Source: Dipylidium caninum
Taxonomy: Eukaryota; Platyhelminthes; Cestoda; Cyclophyllidea; Dipylidiidae
Assembly: GCA_017562135.1 (NCBI GenBank)
Contig: QEYB01000229.1
Coordinates: 186,001 to 250,000 of the forward strand
Direction of reading: 5' to 3'
DNA length: 64,000 bases
Part shown: positions 1 to 12,824 of the stretch, piece by piece
Layout of the letters: each line of letters starts with the position of its first letter
Numbering within the stretch: the first letter of the stretch is position 1
Made by a program: the position numbers and the translations under genes
The notes under the pieces: model-generated
What the model was told of the DNA's origin: nothing
What the model saw: only the letters and a program-made list of their open reading frames with translations
Databases searched by the model: none

Positions 1-1928
1 CAGCCGCTCCTCAGATGTACTTGTTGCGCCGACGGTACGTAAATACAAACAAAGGGAACAATTATGCCTGAGCCAGAAAGGAAGTTCGTCATTTTTGATT
101 TATAATGCATGCGCTTAACAGAAATAATTTTAGGGTATTTTGGCTTAAATATCTAACGTGTGTAATGAAAAGCCGAAATTTCGCATTTAACTATTTTCCA
201 AACAGTTTCTTTTAAAGCTACGTCCTATGAGTATTCCATAATGGTTCTTTCACAGCAATTTGTCGCTACAATGTGATACTTCGAAAATGGACAACGGAAT
301 TCCCAACGTTTTAATGATCAGCGCATACTACTGTTTTTCGATTCCCACATCGTGTTCCGTTTAGATCTGTCCCGTAGGTTTCCAAGATAAACCGCAAAGC
401 TTCTTAAACTTAATATCTCTTTCCTCTCCGACTGTTTGCATCTCAACTAATATATGTTGTGAGTTAAAAAAAAATTTTGTCGCTAAATAAATGGTGATTT
501 ATTTTCTCCGTTGGTAATTATATTTTGTGCCACACTCGGCCGGCTTGCGATTGCCGCCGATGCGAGACAACGAGGGTACGCCTTACCCACCTCTCGCGGG
601 AAGGTCTGAGTCAGCGTGTCTACTCCCCGAGACGGGGATGCCCCCAGTCGGGGCAGAGGGTAACAGAAAGTGATCCTCTGCGGTTCGATGCCCGTGGAGG
701 CCCGAGTGGGGCGGAGGGCGAGCCGTAGGGGAATGAGATGGAGCCCTCACGAGCGCGTGCAGCGAGATCGGCGTTAATACTCAATTCAGACTACACTCGC
801 AGGCCTTTTCCATGGGCGGTCGAAGTGATGGCTTTGCTTATCTGGTTTTCCGCGGCCTGACACTGGGCGGGGCTTTCGGTTCCGCTCTGTTGAGTCCCAA
901 TTAAATTAATCGCAGTTAGGTCCGATGCTTCTGCCCCAACCAAAAATTCTCGCCGACCGTGGCAGTAGCGGCGAGAGAAGTTTCACGTTTCAGGCGTCCC
1001 TTCCTGACAGTATCTCAGAAGTAAACGCTTCATTCCCCTAGCAATCACTTTCCACACGCCATCTGTGGGAAGCACTTCTTTCCTCACACCTCAAAGCCCA
1101 AACTACTGGGCCACTGAGTGTATTTTCCGTAATTCTAAAACCATATATGTGTTGAGTTTTATTCAACAAGACGAAGCGATGTTGACAGGCCCGTAAAAAA
1201 TCCAGTTTTTAGAAGTCTCGTAGTAGCCAGCACAAAAGGCCGCCTCCACAATTAAAAAACCCTGTCATCACCCTACTTCCCCTATTCCTTGACGCTATAC
1301 AAACGAGTCCTTCTTCGCGGCATGGGAGATGTGTGAATAATTGTTTTTCATGAAGACGCACATGAAAGTTGAAGGCGGGAGTTTATTTTGGAGAAGTGTG
1401 CGCTTCATCCATACCCACGAAGGCCTATGCGGTTGAGGACAGAGGACAATGCAACCAAATCACCGGACCGGGATTATTTTTGGTGTTGACGCTTCAGCCT
1501 GCCCTGTGTACGTCTTCAACACTCTCTCGACCGGAACCCGTGCTTAACCGACGACAAATCCAACTGCCACCAAGTGATCATAGAGCCTCGACGAGGATGC
1601 TGGGTCTAATTGAAGTGGTGTCAGCTCGAGAAGTAAAAACGCCTCCTCAAACCTGCCTCGAGAGTGGCGCAACTCTCCACGCCCTCAATTACCCGCACGG
1701 TAAAGGAAAGGATCTTTAAGTCCTCGCTAGGGTTGATATCAACAAGGCAACTGTGAAGTTATGCGTACGTTGATGCAAAAGCCTCTTCCGAATGGGGAGC
1801 TGTTGAGGAGTGGTGACACAACTACAATCGAACGCCACTCAACTGTGACAACACCGACGAGGAGAAACGCAGCAGCCGCCGCATTGACCTGGGAGCAGTT
1901 AAAGAGCCGGCATCTGCACCACACTTGA
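1..1928. other. Region left of the alkaline phosphatase gene, no gene recognised
   Basis: No open frame here shows a recognisable domain or a convincing exon. The flanks are AT-rich, while about 530-780 forms a GC-rich island that contains a perfect match to a pol III B-box (GGTTCGATGCC at 682-692). The 3' UTR of the minus-strand phosphatase must end here; a minus-strand AATAAA (the complement of 1382-1387) is one possible poly(A) signal, but it is far from the stop codon and is not a firm call. Confidence 0.5.
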
Positions 1929-4900
1929 TTATAAGAATAGTAGCCTTGAAAGGCCAGAATTTGCGAAGAAGAGGAGCATGACGAACGCAGGCAGGATAGG
2001 CGCCAGTCTGCAAGCCGAACAATGCGGAGCATCCATGAAGGGCGGTAGACAGAGAGCGTACTTCATTGCGTGGGCAATGAAGGTGTTGTCCACCGTGGAA
2101 TGGAAGAGGTGGCTGAAGACCCCGATGGCGTAGACGCCGACATCATCGCCCCCATGGGACGCCGAAGACAGGGGTATGAAGGCCGGCTGGGTGAATTCCG
2201 CGTCGTGGAGCGTGGCGTTGGACAGAGCGGTGAGGTTCACTCGAGGCGCGTCCACTACAGCGGCGGGTCCGCTGGTGTACACGAGGGGAAGCATGCCCCT
2301 TTTGTCGAGGGTCTTTACGAGACGAAAAGAAAGCAGAGCTGTGAATAAAATGTCGAGTGCTCTAAACTACAAACAGCTTCGAGGTGACGTTGAAAGAAAA
2401 GTAAGGGTCAGGAGGTAATGAGGGTCTCTTTCATCCCACTGTGCTTCTACGATTTGGTGTCTGAACTCCTCCGGATTCTTTTCATTTGCAAATGTGGAAG
2501 CAGACCGCCTGATTGGCACAAAAGAGGAGAATTTTTCGAATTTTTAAATCATGAGCTTAACCCAACGGTTGGCCGGTACCTCGGGACTCATGTTTTCCCA
2601 TAAGGTCTACAAGTATCGTAGAAGCTTGCCCCGACACTCGGACTGTTAGGGCTTCTTCTGCTCGACCCATTCTGCCAGCATTTTTGGCTACGTGGACGTC
2701 TGAAAGCAAAATCATTCAAATCGACCGTCCATGAGGTGAAGGAACAACTCACCTCTGGCTTAAGTCCGCTGTCCACGTCGAAAATGCTTCGCGTGCGTGT
2801 GGCTTCACCCGCCAATGCGAGGGAGTGCGAGTGGTCAGCTGTGACTATCACCAAAGTCTCCTCCAAATCCACCATTTGCGTGCCCTCTCGAATGGCATCC
2901 TCAAAAGCCAACAAATCCCAAAGAGCCTTCCTAAATGGGGCAAAAATGGGGAAAAAAAGAAGCATTGTGCCATACTCCACCTGCTCGACTCTTCTCGCAC
3001 AAGTTAGCCAATCAGAGGACGCTACCCCTCGGCTTCGATTCTGATTGGTCGGAGGTTGATGGCCACCTAGACAATTTCCTTGCGAATCGCTGAACACCTA
3101 TTTGAAAGAGCGCTAACCAGATGAGCTCAAAAGGCACACATTCCATGGGCATAGCAACGACCACCGTAATCTACAGAACTACTGGACGGGCAATTTTATT
3201 TAGTCTGTGTTCAGCTGCGACGGAGAGAACTGCATTGCGATGGGCACCCGATCTTATTATTTATAAATCTTGAAGGCATTTTAACTGTTCTTTTCGTAAA
3301 ATTATTCCGCGTTTTATCCCGGTTGGTATTTTAATCGTTGCCGGGATCAGATGGAAAAAAACGATTTCCTTTCAATTTTCCTGTACGAGTTCCGATTGAA
3401 TCATAGCGCAGCTAGGCAAGTTTCGAGAAACATTGATTAGAGCTGGGTTCACTGAAGACTAAGGTATTCCATATTGGTTCCGAAAATCCCTTTTCGGCGA
3501 TTTTGTCGATGGGAAGGAGAACTTAAGGACGACGACTGCGCAATCTGTTCCACTCACATGAAAATGCGTGAACTTGAATGTAAGTTAAGAACTCACCAGT
3601 TCCACGAATGTGTTAAAATCTCTATGTACAATAAATAATAAAGTAAAAGGTGGCCTCATTTGCCGACTGAACGAAGTGGCGTGACTGGAGATGCTCGAGT
3701 GATCGCAAGAGGAAGTGCGCATCGTTGATGTTTCTCTTGCAATACACGATTACTTCCGTTTTTTTGCACCAAATCATCACTTGCGATGAAATGTGGAATT
3801 TATATGAGAGGAAAATGAGTAGATGAGAATACACCGCCAAAACGCACTCCTGAGCCGAATTAACTTCAAACAAAAATGAAATAAGGGTTTTCACGTGGTG
3901 GAATGGCCAAGAAGTTGTAATCCATTATTTTTTTTTAAATACAACCAGACAAAATCAGAACAGCGCCGGAGTCCTCCTACAGCCGTGAAGTTGATGTTTC
4001 TCATGAAAGGAAACTTGTGTAGAAAAGAGTCTCAACGCTGCTCAGTCGACTCGAGGCAATTATGCGGAATGACAACGCATAACGACCAAATAAAACTTCA
4101 ATTACTGTTGACAAGTTAAATGACTTCTTTACAATATGAAATTTCCTCACGTCCTCCATACTCACCCGGTATTTTTGACTTGTATTTTTTTCTTACGAAT
4201 TAAAAGGGGTTTGAGAGGAATATGAAAGTCCAGTATATGTGAAAAAAGTTGTACTTTTTGTTTCCAATGTACCAAAATATTTTGAAAATCGAAACGAGCC
4301 TCCCTAAGCGAGACACAAATGGAACAAAAAGAGACGTTTTCATTTTTCAACTGCACCACTCTTTCCACTCGATTTGGCCAATCAGAGGAGGCGACATTTC
4401 GAGCTCGATTCTGATTGGTCGGGGCGGGGATGAAATTTCTAATAAATTTCCTTTGCAGTCTTGGGAGGGACCGCAAACGAAATATGCTCGTTTGGCATAT
4501 TAACGACCACCTTAATCCATATATGTAGTTTCCTCTCTCCAATAAAGGAATTTAACTTGTGATCATCCAGTGTGGTCGTGTGATCATGCCTTCCCTTTCA
4601 CGGCATCTTGCGTTTTCCACTGCCTGGATGCCGAGTTACACGCGATCCTTGAAATAAGCATTTCAGGAAGCATGACGCTTTAGGTGGGCGAATGATCATA
4701 AGGTGAGTGATTAAATTGGATGCGATTTGCTTCGCTTTCTTCTACAATCCGAAGGCCGAGGATGAGCCGATGATCTCGTCCCAGGCCATTATCACAACCG
4801 GAAACCTTTCTGCCACCAAAATCGAGCTGATCGCGAATGAGTCTTGTCGTCCCTCAAGTAACCCCCGACTAGAAGTATTTGGAGGCGGGTGGACAAGTGG

Positions 4901-7900
4901 TCAGCGCTACCGTCCTCATCGTTGCGGCCAACTTTCACTGAGACCGTCTGCCCCAGAAGATGAACAAGCCGTTTAAGGCGCTTTGGCTACCAACACGGGC
5001 ATTAGCACATCACTAAGGAGACGGCATGAGTTTGTCCACCCTTCATCGCCTGCTGGGCACCTCACTTACTTGGCGCGGTTTTCGTGGTGCGCGTGGTCGA
5101 TGCGGGCGCCCTCGACGAAGAGGAAGAACCCGTCGGTGGGCTGGCGCGAGAGAATTTTGATGGCGGTTGTGGTCATATTTGCCAGACTCGGTTCGTCCTT
5201 CCCTCTGTCGCAGTCGTAGGACATGTGGGAGGTGTTTAGCAGACCTGCATTCAAGAATTCTTGGTTAGAATTGCGCTGTTTAGCCCGCCTAGCCCTGCCA
5301 CCCGGCGTTAAGACGGCACTGCCATCTCCCCCACTGGCAGGACGCGGTGGAGGCTGAGTGCTTGGGATCATCGTCGACCTATAAAGTTGCACAAAATCTC
5401 GTCCAAGCGGGTCCGCCCATGTTCCGCCACTTTCCGATTCGACAGAGGGATTCGTGGAACAACTCATTCCCTCAGACACGCCTCTTCCTCTTTGCCTCCG
5501 TAAAGGATTGTTAGCCCGTCGAATAAGTACTTTCCCCTCGTAATTTAATCGGTTCCGACGAGATTTAGAAAGAAGGAAGCAGCGGACTCCCGGGCCTTAC
5601 GTCTTCTCCACTCACCGAGAACGTAGTCGACCCGAGAGAAGTCGGTGCGGAGGAAGTCGTGCGCCCTGGTGATGAGGACGGCGCGACGTCCGCGGCGCGT
5701 TTGGTTGGCGAGCCACTCCTCCGCCAGGCTGCGTCCGTCGGCACGCTCGCCCAGTCGGCCGCGGGGCAGGAAGTTGCGTGCACCGCCGCCCAGCACCACG
5801 TTGATGTCGGCATTCGCCTCCACCAACTGTCGGGCGATGTCCTTCGGCGGCTCCTCGGCCCCCCCGCAGTCTCGCATCACGCGGCTAAAATTGTTGACGA
5901 AGCGCGGGGAATGACTGACTGACGCAGTGACAGACGTCATTCGTGCCACCTCCGACCACCCTGCCGAGCGGGCAGTAAAAGGGGGGCAAAAGAAAAGTTC
6001 CTCCTCCTTCTGCCTTAACTACTGCGTCTCTTTCGTCCCAGGACACTGTCGATGGACAGAGAGCTTGAAAAGGCAATGGTCAATCCCCCTCTCTCCTCCT
6101 CTTCGTCGTCCTCCTGGTTGTGCACCTCCTGCTCCTCCTCCTCCTCCGCCTCCACTTCGCCTTATTCCCATTTTCCTTCTCCCCTGCTTAGTTTTTTTTT
6201 CTACCATACTTTGTAATTCACATTTTTCAGCGTCTTTTTAAAATTTTTCTTCATCTGCAAGCATTACGCGCATTTTGAAGATGGAGGGGCCATTCTTCTT
6301 TTCGCGGTTCTTTCATGTAAAATTCGGTTTTGCATATTCCTCCACGTTAATCCAACTTCCACCAATTTATCAACGCACTGACCGTGTTGCGTAGTCAGCT
6401 ATGCAAATTACTCCCGTTGCCGTGGAATTTGCGGAATTGCAGCAAATCCTGTCATCCGTCGCGACGTGGACTTTGTCTAGGTCGTGTGCGAGAGAATCTT
6501 GAAGACTTCTCTCCTCGTCCTCCGCCTCTTCGTCTTCTCCTCCCTCAGAGGGGAATGACCAACCTTCGAAGAGAGGGGAAGGGAACAGGGCCGATGGATG
6601 AGCGCGACGCCCTTGCAAGTCGGTGCTGTCTGTCTGTCTGTCTGTCTGTCTGACAGGAGAGGCCAGAGCCAGTCTGCCTGTCCGCCTGGCCGTCTGGGAA
6701 GGACTTTCTGTTGACAGACTCTGCAGTCCCGCGGGAAGACGCCGGGGGCATCGGCCCCAAATCGTCGACCCCCCCCCCGCCCCTCGTCCCTCGCCCCCTT
6801 CGCTCCGCCCCCCCCCCCACTCTGTCACGCGGTCTCTCTCGCGTGACGTGGTGCCTCCGCATCACCACCATCACACCTCGGCTCAGATCTGTTGGTCACA
6901 TTGATTTTCTCATGGCGTGTTTGACAGCTTTGACACGATGGCGATTTAGTACAAAGCTGGTGTCATGTGCCGATAAGTTGAGACACTTTGGACTGAGCTG
7001 AGTGTCCTCCAGTCATCTCAAAATGACACACCGAGCGTCGTGGAGAAGACACCCTCGTCCTCTGCTCGCCCCAGCGATCTCCCAAGCCCCGCCCCCGATT
7101 CGGCGCGGTGCTGAGCTGAGGCGACCAGCTGAGAGCGCCGAGTTAAAGGGCAAATCCGTGGCAGTGGAACAAAGTGCGGCTGAAACAGACCAGCGGGTGT
7201 GGCTTGACAGTCCACGGCGGTCAGAGAGCAGTGGAGAGAGGGTGTGGACGAACTGACTGACGTAACCCAGTGCTTTACCTGCACATGCGTAGGCGGTTGG
7301 GCGGGGTGGCAAGCCACTGTCGCCGCCCTCGACAAACACGTAGGACAGCTTTGGTCGGATTCTCCGGAATGGCGGAGGCCTTGCAAAGCGGCACCGATGG
7401 TGACTGTCCTCTTCGCCAGCCTCTTTTTCCAGCCGCCAGGCCGTGGCGGGGGAAAATCCTCCGTCTGTGAGGCGAAGACAGAAGTTGGCGGGGTAGAATT
7501 TGGACGGATTCACTCCTCGCCACCCGCCGTAGACGGGGAGTCTTCCAGTCCGTCACGTACACTCGGTGGCCACCGTGGGGTGAATCATGTCTCTGTTTAC
7601 TCTCCGCCAGGGTGTGCTGAGCGCGAAGACGCATCGTCTTTGTAAATACGCACAGCCGCGGAAGAGCCGCGCGTTCCAGTTCCAGCTCCCGCTCCCCTCC
7701 TCGCCACTTGGCACTCAAAGTGCCTTCGGGATTTGGTGCAACCGCCGGGTCGCGCGCCACCGAACGCTTGTCCTGTCGGCCACTTGGAAGGACGGAGTGG
7801 CTCGGTGATCCCCACCAACAGGAATTTGCGCCTACGATCATTCACAGGTGGAGGATCTGGTGAGATTTTGTGTGTTATGCCCCGTCTGATTGACGCAACG

Positions 7901-9937
7901 ATGGACGCAGAGGGTCGCCAGGGTGACGGGAGGGTCGGGGGCGGTGGCTTCGCAGGCACAAATTCCCCCTGAGCTGCTCGCTCTTTTTACCCGAACACTG
8001 TGGAGAAAGGTTAACTGCCTCGGGATCGGTGCTAAGGTGGGTGGAATGTCAAGGCGGCGTGGAAGGTGTGATGGAAAGGGGTCGAAGAAACCTACCTGTC
8101 GGACTCCCAGTGGCGGGAGGCGACGTGGGCGAACGCGCCGGCCGGGGAGGCGTGGGTGACACGCGACGTGGTGACAATGCCCGTGGCCATTCCGGCCGCC
8201 CGCGCGGCCTCCAGCACGGACTCCACCTGCTCCTCGGGCCGGTACCGGCGACACGGCATGTGGGCCACAGCGCCCGTCAGGCCGAGAATGCGGCTCCCCG
8301 TTTTGGTGCCTGTCGGGACGCAAATGAAGACGAACGGGGGCTGGTTAATTGGAGGTCAACGAGATGAAAGTCCCGAATCTCCCCCTTCCTCCACCCGCAC
8401 GCCACATCGTCCACGCGAATAGACACAAAAATGGAGGCGACGCCACACCATTTTGTGTTGAATTCTCCACACTGCAGCCTATTCTCCTTTATCCCACACT
8501 TTTCTCGCATCTCCGCTCTCCGTCTTCGAGGAGGATGGAAGTTCTAGGACATTTGACGGCCCTCCACGGAGAACCTGCTGACAACCGTTCACACCAAGTC
8601 GGGATTCTCCCATTTCTTCTTCACGAGGTCCTGGCGTGGGAGACGTCACTTTCCCAGCGGAGAGGATTTCGCAGCGGCGAGTGTCGGGCAAGAGGAGAGG
8701 CGCGCGGCTTTCAGTGGCTGCAGACACCTCGACTTGTCGGAGTCTACGCGACAAGTCCGGAAGGCCGCCGGGCGGGCGGCGGGCGAGGAGATGACGTGGT
8801 GACGTGAGAAGCGCAACGATCAGCCTGTCTGAGCCTTCGAGACGCGCGGCCAACTCGGCCTTCGTCCCATTAACTCACAGTCCATCCAAAACGTCGCGTT
8901 TTTGTGAAATTTTTTCCTTTATTTTAGCATTTTGTCATGGCAACCACGACAAAAAAACAGTGTCTCCCCAATGGACCCAGTTGACACTTTGAAACACGCT
9001 CAACCTGTGGAGCGAAGTCCACCTCCGCCGCAAAAACGCCCGCCTGGGCTGCACCCAAATTCTCGGGCTGCCACGACGGGGTAACCGTCCCGAGGACAGG
9101 CGAACGAAGCACTTCCCGAGCTCGGCATGCATCTTGGTACAAACTGGCCCCAACTTTTAAAGAGAAGTGAGAAATACCGTCGCGTCTGGACCTCGAGAAG
9201 TGTCCCTGTCAACCTGTCACCGACTGTTTCCTACGCCCGCCTCAGTTGGGACGAGGACTAAGAAGCCAAAGTGTGAGTGATGGAAGAGAAATCCGCGCGT
9301 CACACATATGTGACGCAGGTTGTTGAAAGAATGAAAGGAATTGAGAACTGCGATGGAGACAAAAGGAGCACCGATTCTGCGCTTAAGTAGAAGTCGTGGC
9401 CATCGTTCTTCTGTGACTAGGTGGCCGAATGCGTGGAGGCCTACGGGAACGGAGGGGAGTGGCGCAGGGCGGGCTGGAAGGCCGCGACCAGCGCGCGACA
9501 GACTCACCGCCGAGGTAGGCCGTGGCCGAGGCCGCCGAGTCCGTGACGGCCGCGTGAAGGTCGTATGTCCGGCACATGGTGTGGAACGGCCAGTTCTCAA
9601 ATTCCAAAGTTGGCATCGCCTCGCCCAAGCGTCCACGGCTCTCGGATTTGAATAACCGACCCGCCGAGATTGTGGGAATTCCCATGCCATCGCCGAGGAA
9701 GAGGATGACATTCCTCGCGCGTTGTGGTGTTACAGGGAAGTACTGTGCACTCTGGCTGAACCTTTGCCTGGCCCGATCCTCCCAGAAGGTGGTCGAGTAC
9801 TCGACGCTGTTAACTGCCGTCTCCCGCTCCATGTCCGACGTCGAGGGCGCCTTGACCCCGAGTCCGGAGGCGAGGAGCAGGACAAGTGAAAGACGCCCCA
9901 CGAGCGACATGTGCGAGCGTTTGACACGCGTCTCCAC
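1929..9937 (-). CDS. Alkaline phosphatase, GPI-anchored type, six exons (apparently active)
   Basis: This gene encodes a metal-dependent phosphomonoesterase (EC 3.1.3.1) predicted to sit on the outer cell surface. Exons in transcript order are 9937-9508, 8309-8096, 5884-5616, 5244-5070, 2930-2753 and 2312-1929, with intron phases 1, 2, 1, 2, 0. The total is 1,650 bases, or 549 residues, near the family's usual 520-550. All catalytic motifs are visible: FLGDGMG (metal Asp, about residue 83), TDSAASATAY (nucleophile Ser, about 134), VTHASPAG, VLGGGARNF, FVEGARIDHAHH, VTADHSH and SHGGDDVGVY. A signal peptide (SLVLLLASGLG) starts the protein. A hydrophobic tail (ILPAFVMLLFFA) after the last globular motif is typical of a GPI signal. 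Met10 (9910) is an alternative start, favoured by a TATA-like box just upstream. The gene is divergent to a degenerate paralogue at 12825. In flatworms this family is typical of the tegument; that location is inference. Confidence 0.96.
2900..3175 (-). repeat. Duplicated segment, copy 1 (intron 4 end plus start of phosphatase exon 5)
   Basis: Read on the minus strand, this block runs through a CCAATCAGA...TCTGATTGG inverted repeat (plus-strand positions 3008-3048) into the polypyrimidine tract and acceptor of exon 5, then the first exon codons. A diverged second copy lies at about 4270-4520 with the same order. Shared landmarks on the plus strand are the CCAATCAGAGGA core, GATTCTGATTGGTCGG and an AACGACCACC motif at the outer end. 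Confidence 0.6.
4270..4520 (-). repeat. Duplicated segment, copy 2, with a decayed copy of exon 5's start
   Basis: This second copy of the block at 2900-3175 lies inside the intron between phosphatase exons 4 and 5. It has the paired CCAATCAG/CTGATTGG arms (4378-4418) and, on the minus strand, a TTAG acceptor followed by a peptide REARFDFQ that resembles the RKALWDLL start of exon 5. The similarity fades soon afterwards, so the copied exon portion looks non-functional. A short third match (GATTCTGATTGGTCGG) occurs near 53482, which also allows a dispersed-repeat interpretation. Confidence 0.5.
6626..6652. repeat. (CTGT)n microsatellite
   Basis: About seven tandem CTGT units lie inside the intron between alkaline phosphatase exons 2 and 3. 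No coding role is seen. Confidence 0.9.
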
Positions 9938-9967
9938 GATGTCCTGTCAGTGTCAATCTGCGGAGCA

Positions 9968-9973
9968 TTTATA
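9968..9973 (-). promoter_or_regulatory. Possible TATA box of the minus-strand alkaline phosphatase
   Basis: The minus strand reads TATAAA here, 31-36 bases upstream of the first in-frame ATG (9937) and about 60 upstream of Met10 (9910). A start site about 30 bases downstream of the box would fall almost at 9937, which makes the second ATG the more comfortable initiation codon. Only position and sequence support this. Confidence 0.4.
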
Positions 9974-9988
9974 GACTACACGACCACT

Positions 9989-10016
9989 GACACACACACA
10001 CGCACACACACGACGT
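9989..10016. repeat. (CA)n microsatellite
   Basis: An imperfect run of ACAC dinucleotides with interspersed CG, just upstream of the minus-strand phosphatase in the divergent intergenic region. Confidence 0.8.
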
Positions 10017-12824
10017 TTAAAAGGAACACAAAAAGTGCGTGGCTGTGCGGAAAGACAAACACACGCACACGCGAGTGACTGCACGCGCGTCATTCGCCTT
10101 CCTCCTTCGGCTACGACGAGTGTCTCATTGTCAGTTCAGCTGAATTCACATGTGCAATTAAAGTTTGTCAAATGATTCGTGATTTGCCGGCCAAACACGT
10201 CCACGTGCCGAGTGTGACGCCTCGAATTGCCTCTGGCACGCGTGTGCTGTCGCCCGGTCGGACGGCAAGCGAGCCGAGGAGGCGGTGGACGAGGGCGAAG
10301 GGACGACAAGGTCGTCGGCTCGAAAGTGGGCTCCCTGCCGCGGCCACGGCTCACTTTGCCGACCGGCATTGCCAGCCGGTGGGGTGAAGCGAGGCGAGGA
10401 GAGCAGCGACACCCGCCTGGTCGCTCGGGGCATCGGAAGGTGCGGCGGACATCGCTGGTCCTGCGGATACTAGCGAGAGCGCCGTGTCACTGGGCAACAG
10501 ACGCTAGTGCGTCGCCACCTAGTCGAAAGGGGAAGTGAACGCCCTTGGAGCGAAGGCATCCGTTGCGCATTCAGATGGCGACGAGGACAGGGGAGCAGTG
10601 CAGCCTCTTTCCCCGCCTCCGCCACTCCACGCGTCCGAGAACGCTGTTCCCCGTGTTGTCTGCCACCGCCTCGGGAAGGATTTCGAGGACTCGAACGGAA
10701 AAGACTGCCGTGTCTGGCCACCTCGGTCCCCCGGCGAGGCGGTGACGTCCCGCTGCTTGTCACCTGTCCAAAATACTTTGCACCCAACTCGAGGAGGGTG
10801 AAATCACGGGCTTAATTTGGGTGTTCCACGTGGAGGCCGTCGGCACGGCCACGACGGTAGGACGGCCGAGGCCCGAGTGAAGCCGCGTCGAGTTCTTGTC
10901 AACGTGTCGCCTCCTCCTTTCGCCCCCCTCGCCTGCCCCCGCCCCGCCGATTTAACCGTTGAGCGACTCGAAGTCTGTCGCTGCCACTAAGACGCGACAT
11001 ATCGGCAAGCCTGAACGTGTGAAACCCAACAGGAAAATAATCGGGCCGAAATATCCGCCAGCGCTGCTGCCATCCCCCCTGCGCCGGTCTCCGGCACCCG
11101 AGACGGGCGGAACTCGTCCCGCCTGTGCGTTCTCTGCCCCGACTAAGTGCTTCAGAACGAGATAGGCAGCCTCCACTTTCTACACTTTCTAATCCGAGCA
11201 AATATAACGGAGGATTACACATTCACGACTCTCTGGGTTCCCAAACATGCGTTTCTTTGCCATATTTTTCGCATTCTGTCCCACTGGTTGGCTTCCTCGC
11301 ATCGTCGGCGAGCGAGAGGTTCTGCAACCGTTAGCTCGAAAGGGGGATGCGGTCGTGGGCATGATGACTCGGGCCTCTGTGGCAGCAAAAGACGTTCCTG
11401 CCGCCTGTCCGAGGGTGCAAACTGCACTCCACGCAGACGGTTGTCCTCAAGCATGTCTTTTCACGAACCACTCAAGAGGACTTTTGGCCTCGGTGTTCCC
11501 TTCAGCTGCCTTCTTCGTGTGACGAGCATCTGTCGCAGACCCTTCATATCCCTCACCGATTTTTCCACAATCTTTCCCTGCGTCTCGACGACAGACTCCT
11601 CCACCTCCCCAAATTCAAGGGAACTCCTTCCACCACAGACCGCTGTGTGTCTCAGTTCCCATCAATTCACTCTCGGTCGTTCCCTGACCGCGGCAGGTCA
11701 GTGAGACGGGCAAAGGTTGTTACGAGTGGACCACGTTTGTCAAGTAAAAGAGGAGGCATTTGGAGCGGCTTCCGTGGACGGTGGATTCGTCGAGCACCTT
11801 CCTCGAAGGGAGGAAGCCCCGCAGTTCGGACGCGCTCCGTGCCAGGACGTGGGGAGGCCTGAGCCGAGCCTCCTCGGGTGGGGCGGCTTCGGGGCTCGCC
11901 GCGGAGGGGACGTTGACAAATCTCGCGAATTGGGACTTTTAAGGAAATAGACAGTAGGCGAATGTATTCTTCCGTCCGAATTCAAATTCCCATCGAGCGA
12001 CGCAATTTGTTCCAACTGCTAATGACATCTGACAAAAAATTATCAGGCTGGAAACTATAAAAGGGGCGTTGAATCGAAGTGGAAAATTAAATGCGCGATT
12101 CTTCACATTATTCATCACATTCGGTCGGAATAATTTTCCTTGACATCTACGACTATGTGCCACTGGTTGGCATATTTTTAATGCACCACTGTGCGATGTA
12201 GCTGAACATAGTCTAAACAAAAGCGCCAATTTCATAGCTTCTAAGTCAGTAATTTGACAAACGATGCGATGGTGAAGATGTCACGAGCCAATTTCACTGT
12301 TAGGCTGATGCGGCAGGGCGATCTGGCTTCGCAACGTGGCTTTTCCACCGCCTGCATCTGCCGTCACCTTCACCGCTCACACTCGAATGGGGAGAAGTTC
12401 TTCGGGACCCTCGTCGAATGGAGCCGACGTCATAAAAACGCACCTTCCCTGCTCTTCTCCCAACAAATTGGAAATCCGAAAGAGATTTCGGTTGTCTGCC
12501 TCAGTCCATTCCTCTCGACTCTCGCCGCCCTCCACGGCGCTGAACTTGGCCCCCCGAACCGCCGTCCGACGCGGCTGGGAGAACACCGCGGCCAGATTGG
12601 CGGAAGGAAACGAGGAGTTTACTCGAGGGTGTGAGAGGTGTCAGGCTGACAGGGCAACATCTTCACGTGGCAGGGGAGAATGCTCCCTCCCCGCCCTCCG
12701 CCGTCCGTCCCTTCGCCTCCGCGACAGGTCAAAGTGCAATCGATGACGCAGCCAAGCCACGACCTTGAAGGCGGTCTAATCAATACAGTTTTATTTGTGG
12801 ACACGCGACAGGTCAGAGCGTCAC

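Larger units (their letters stand above)
9938..12824. promoter_or_regulatory. Divergent intergenic region between the two alkaline phosphatase paralogues
   Basis: About 2.9 kb separates the two head-to-head starts, so it must hold the 5' regions and promoters of both. Apart from the CA repeat and the TATA-like box, several open frames are present but none has a recognisable domain or consistent splice signals. I see no third phosphatase copy in it. Confidence 0.5.

Noticed and set aside
7013..7513. Overlapping open frames on both strands between phosphatase exons 2 and 3
   Set aside because: GC-rich intron sequence without splice signals or domains; the phosphatase exons join across it in phase.
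9295..9318. Near-palindrome GTCACACATATGTGACGC, with a similar one near 60305
   Set aside because: The arms are imperfect and only two copies were noticed; too little to call an element or binding site.
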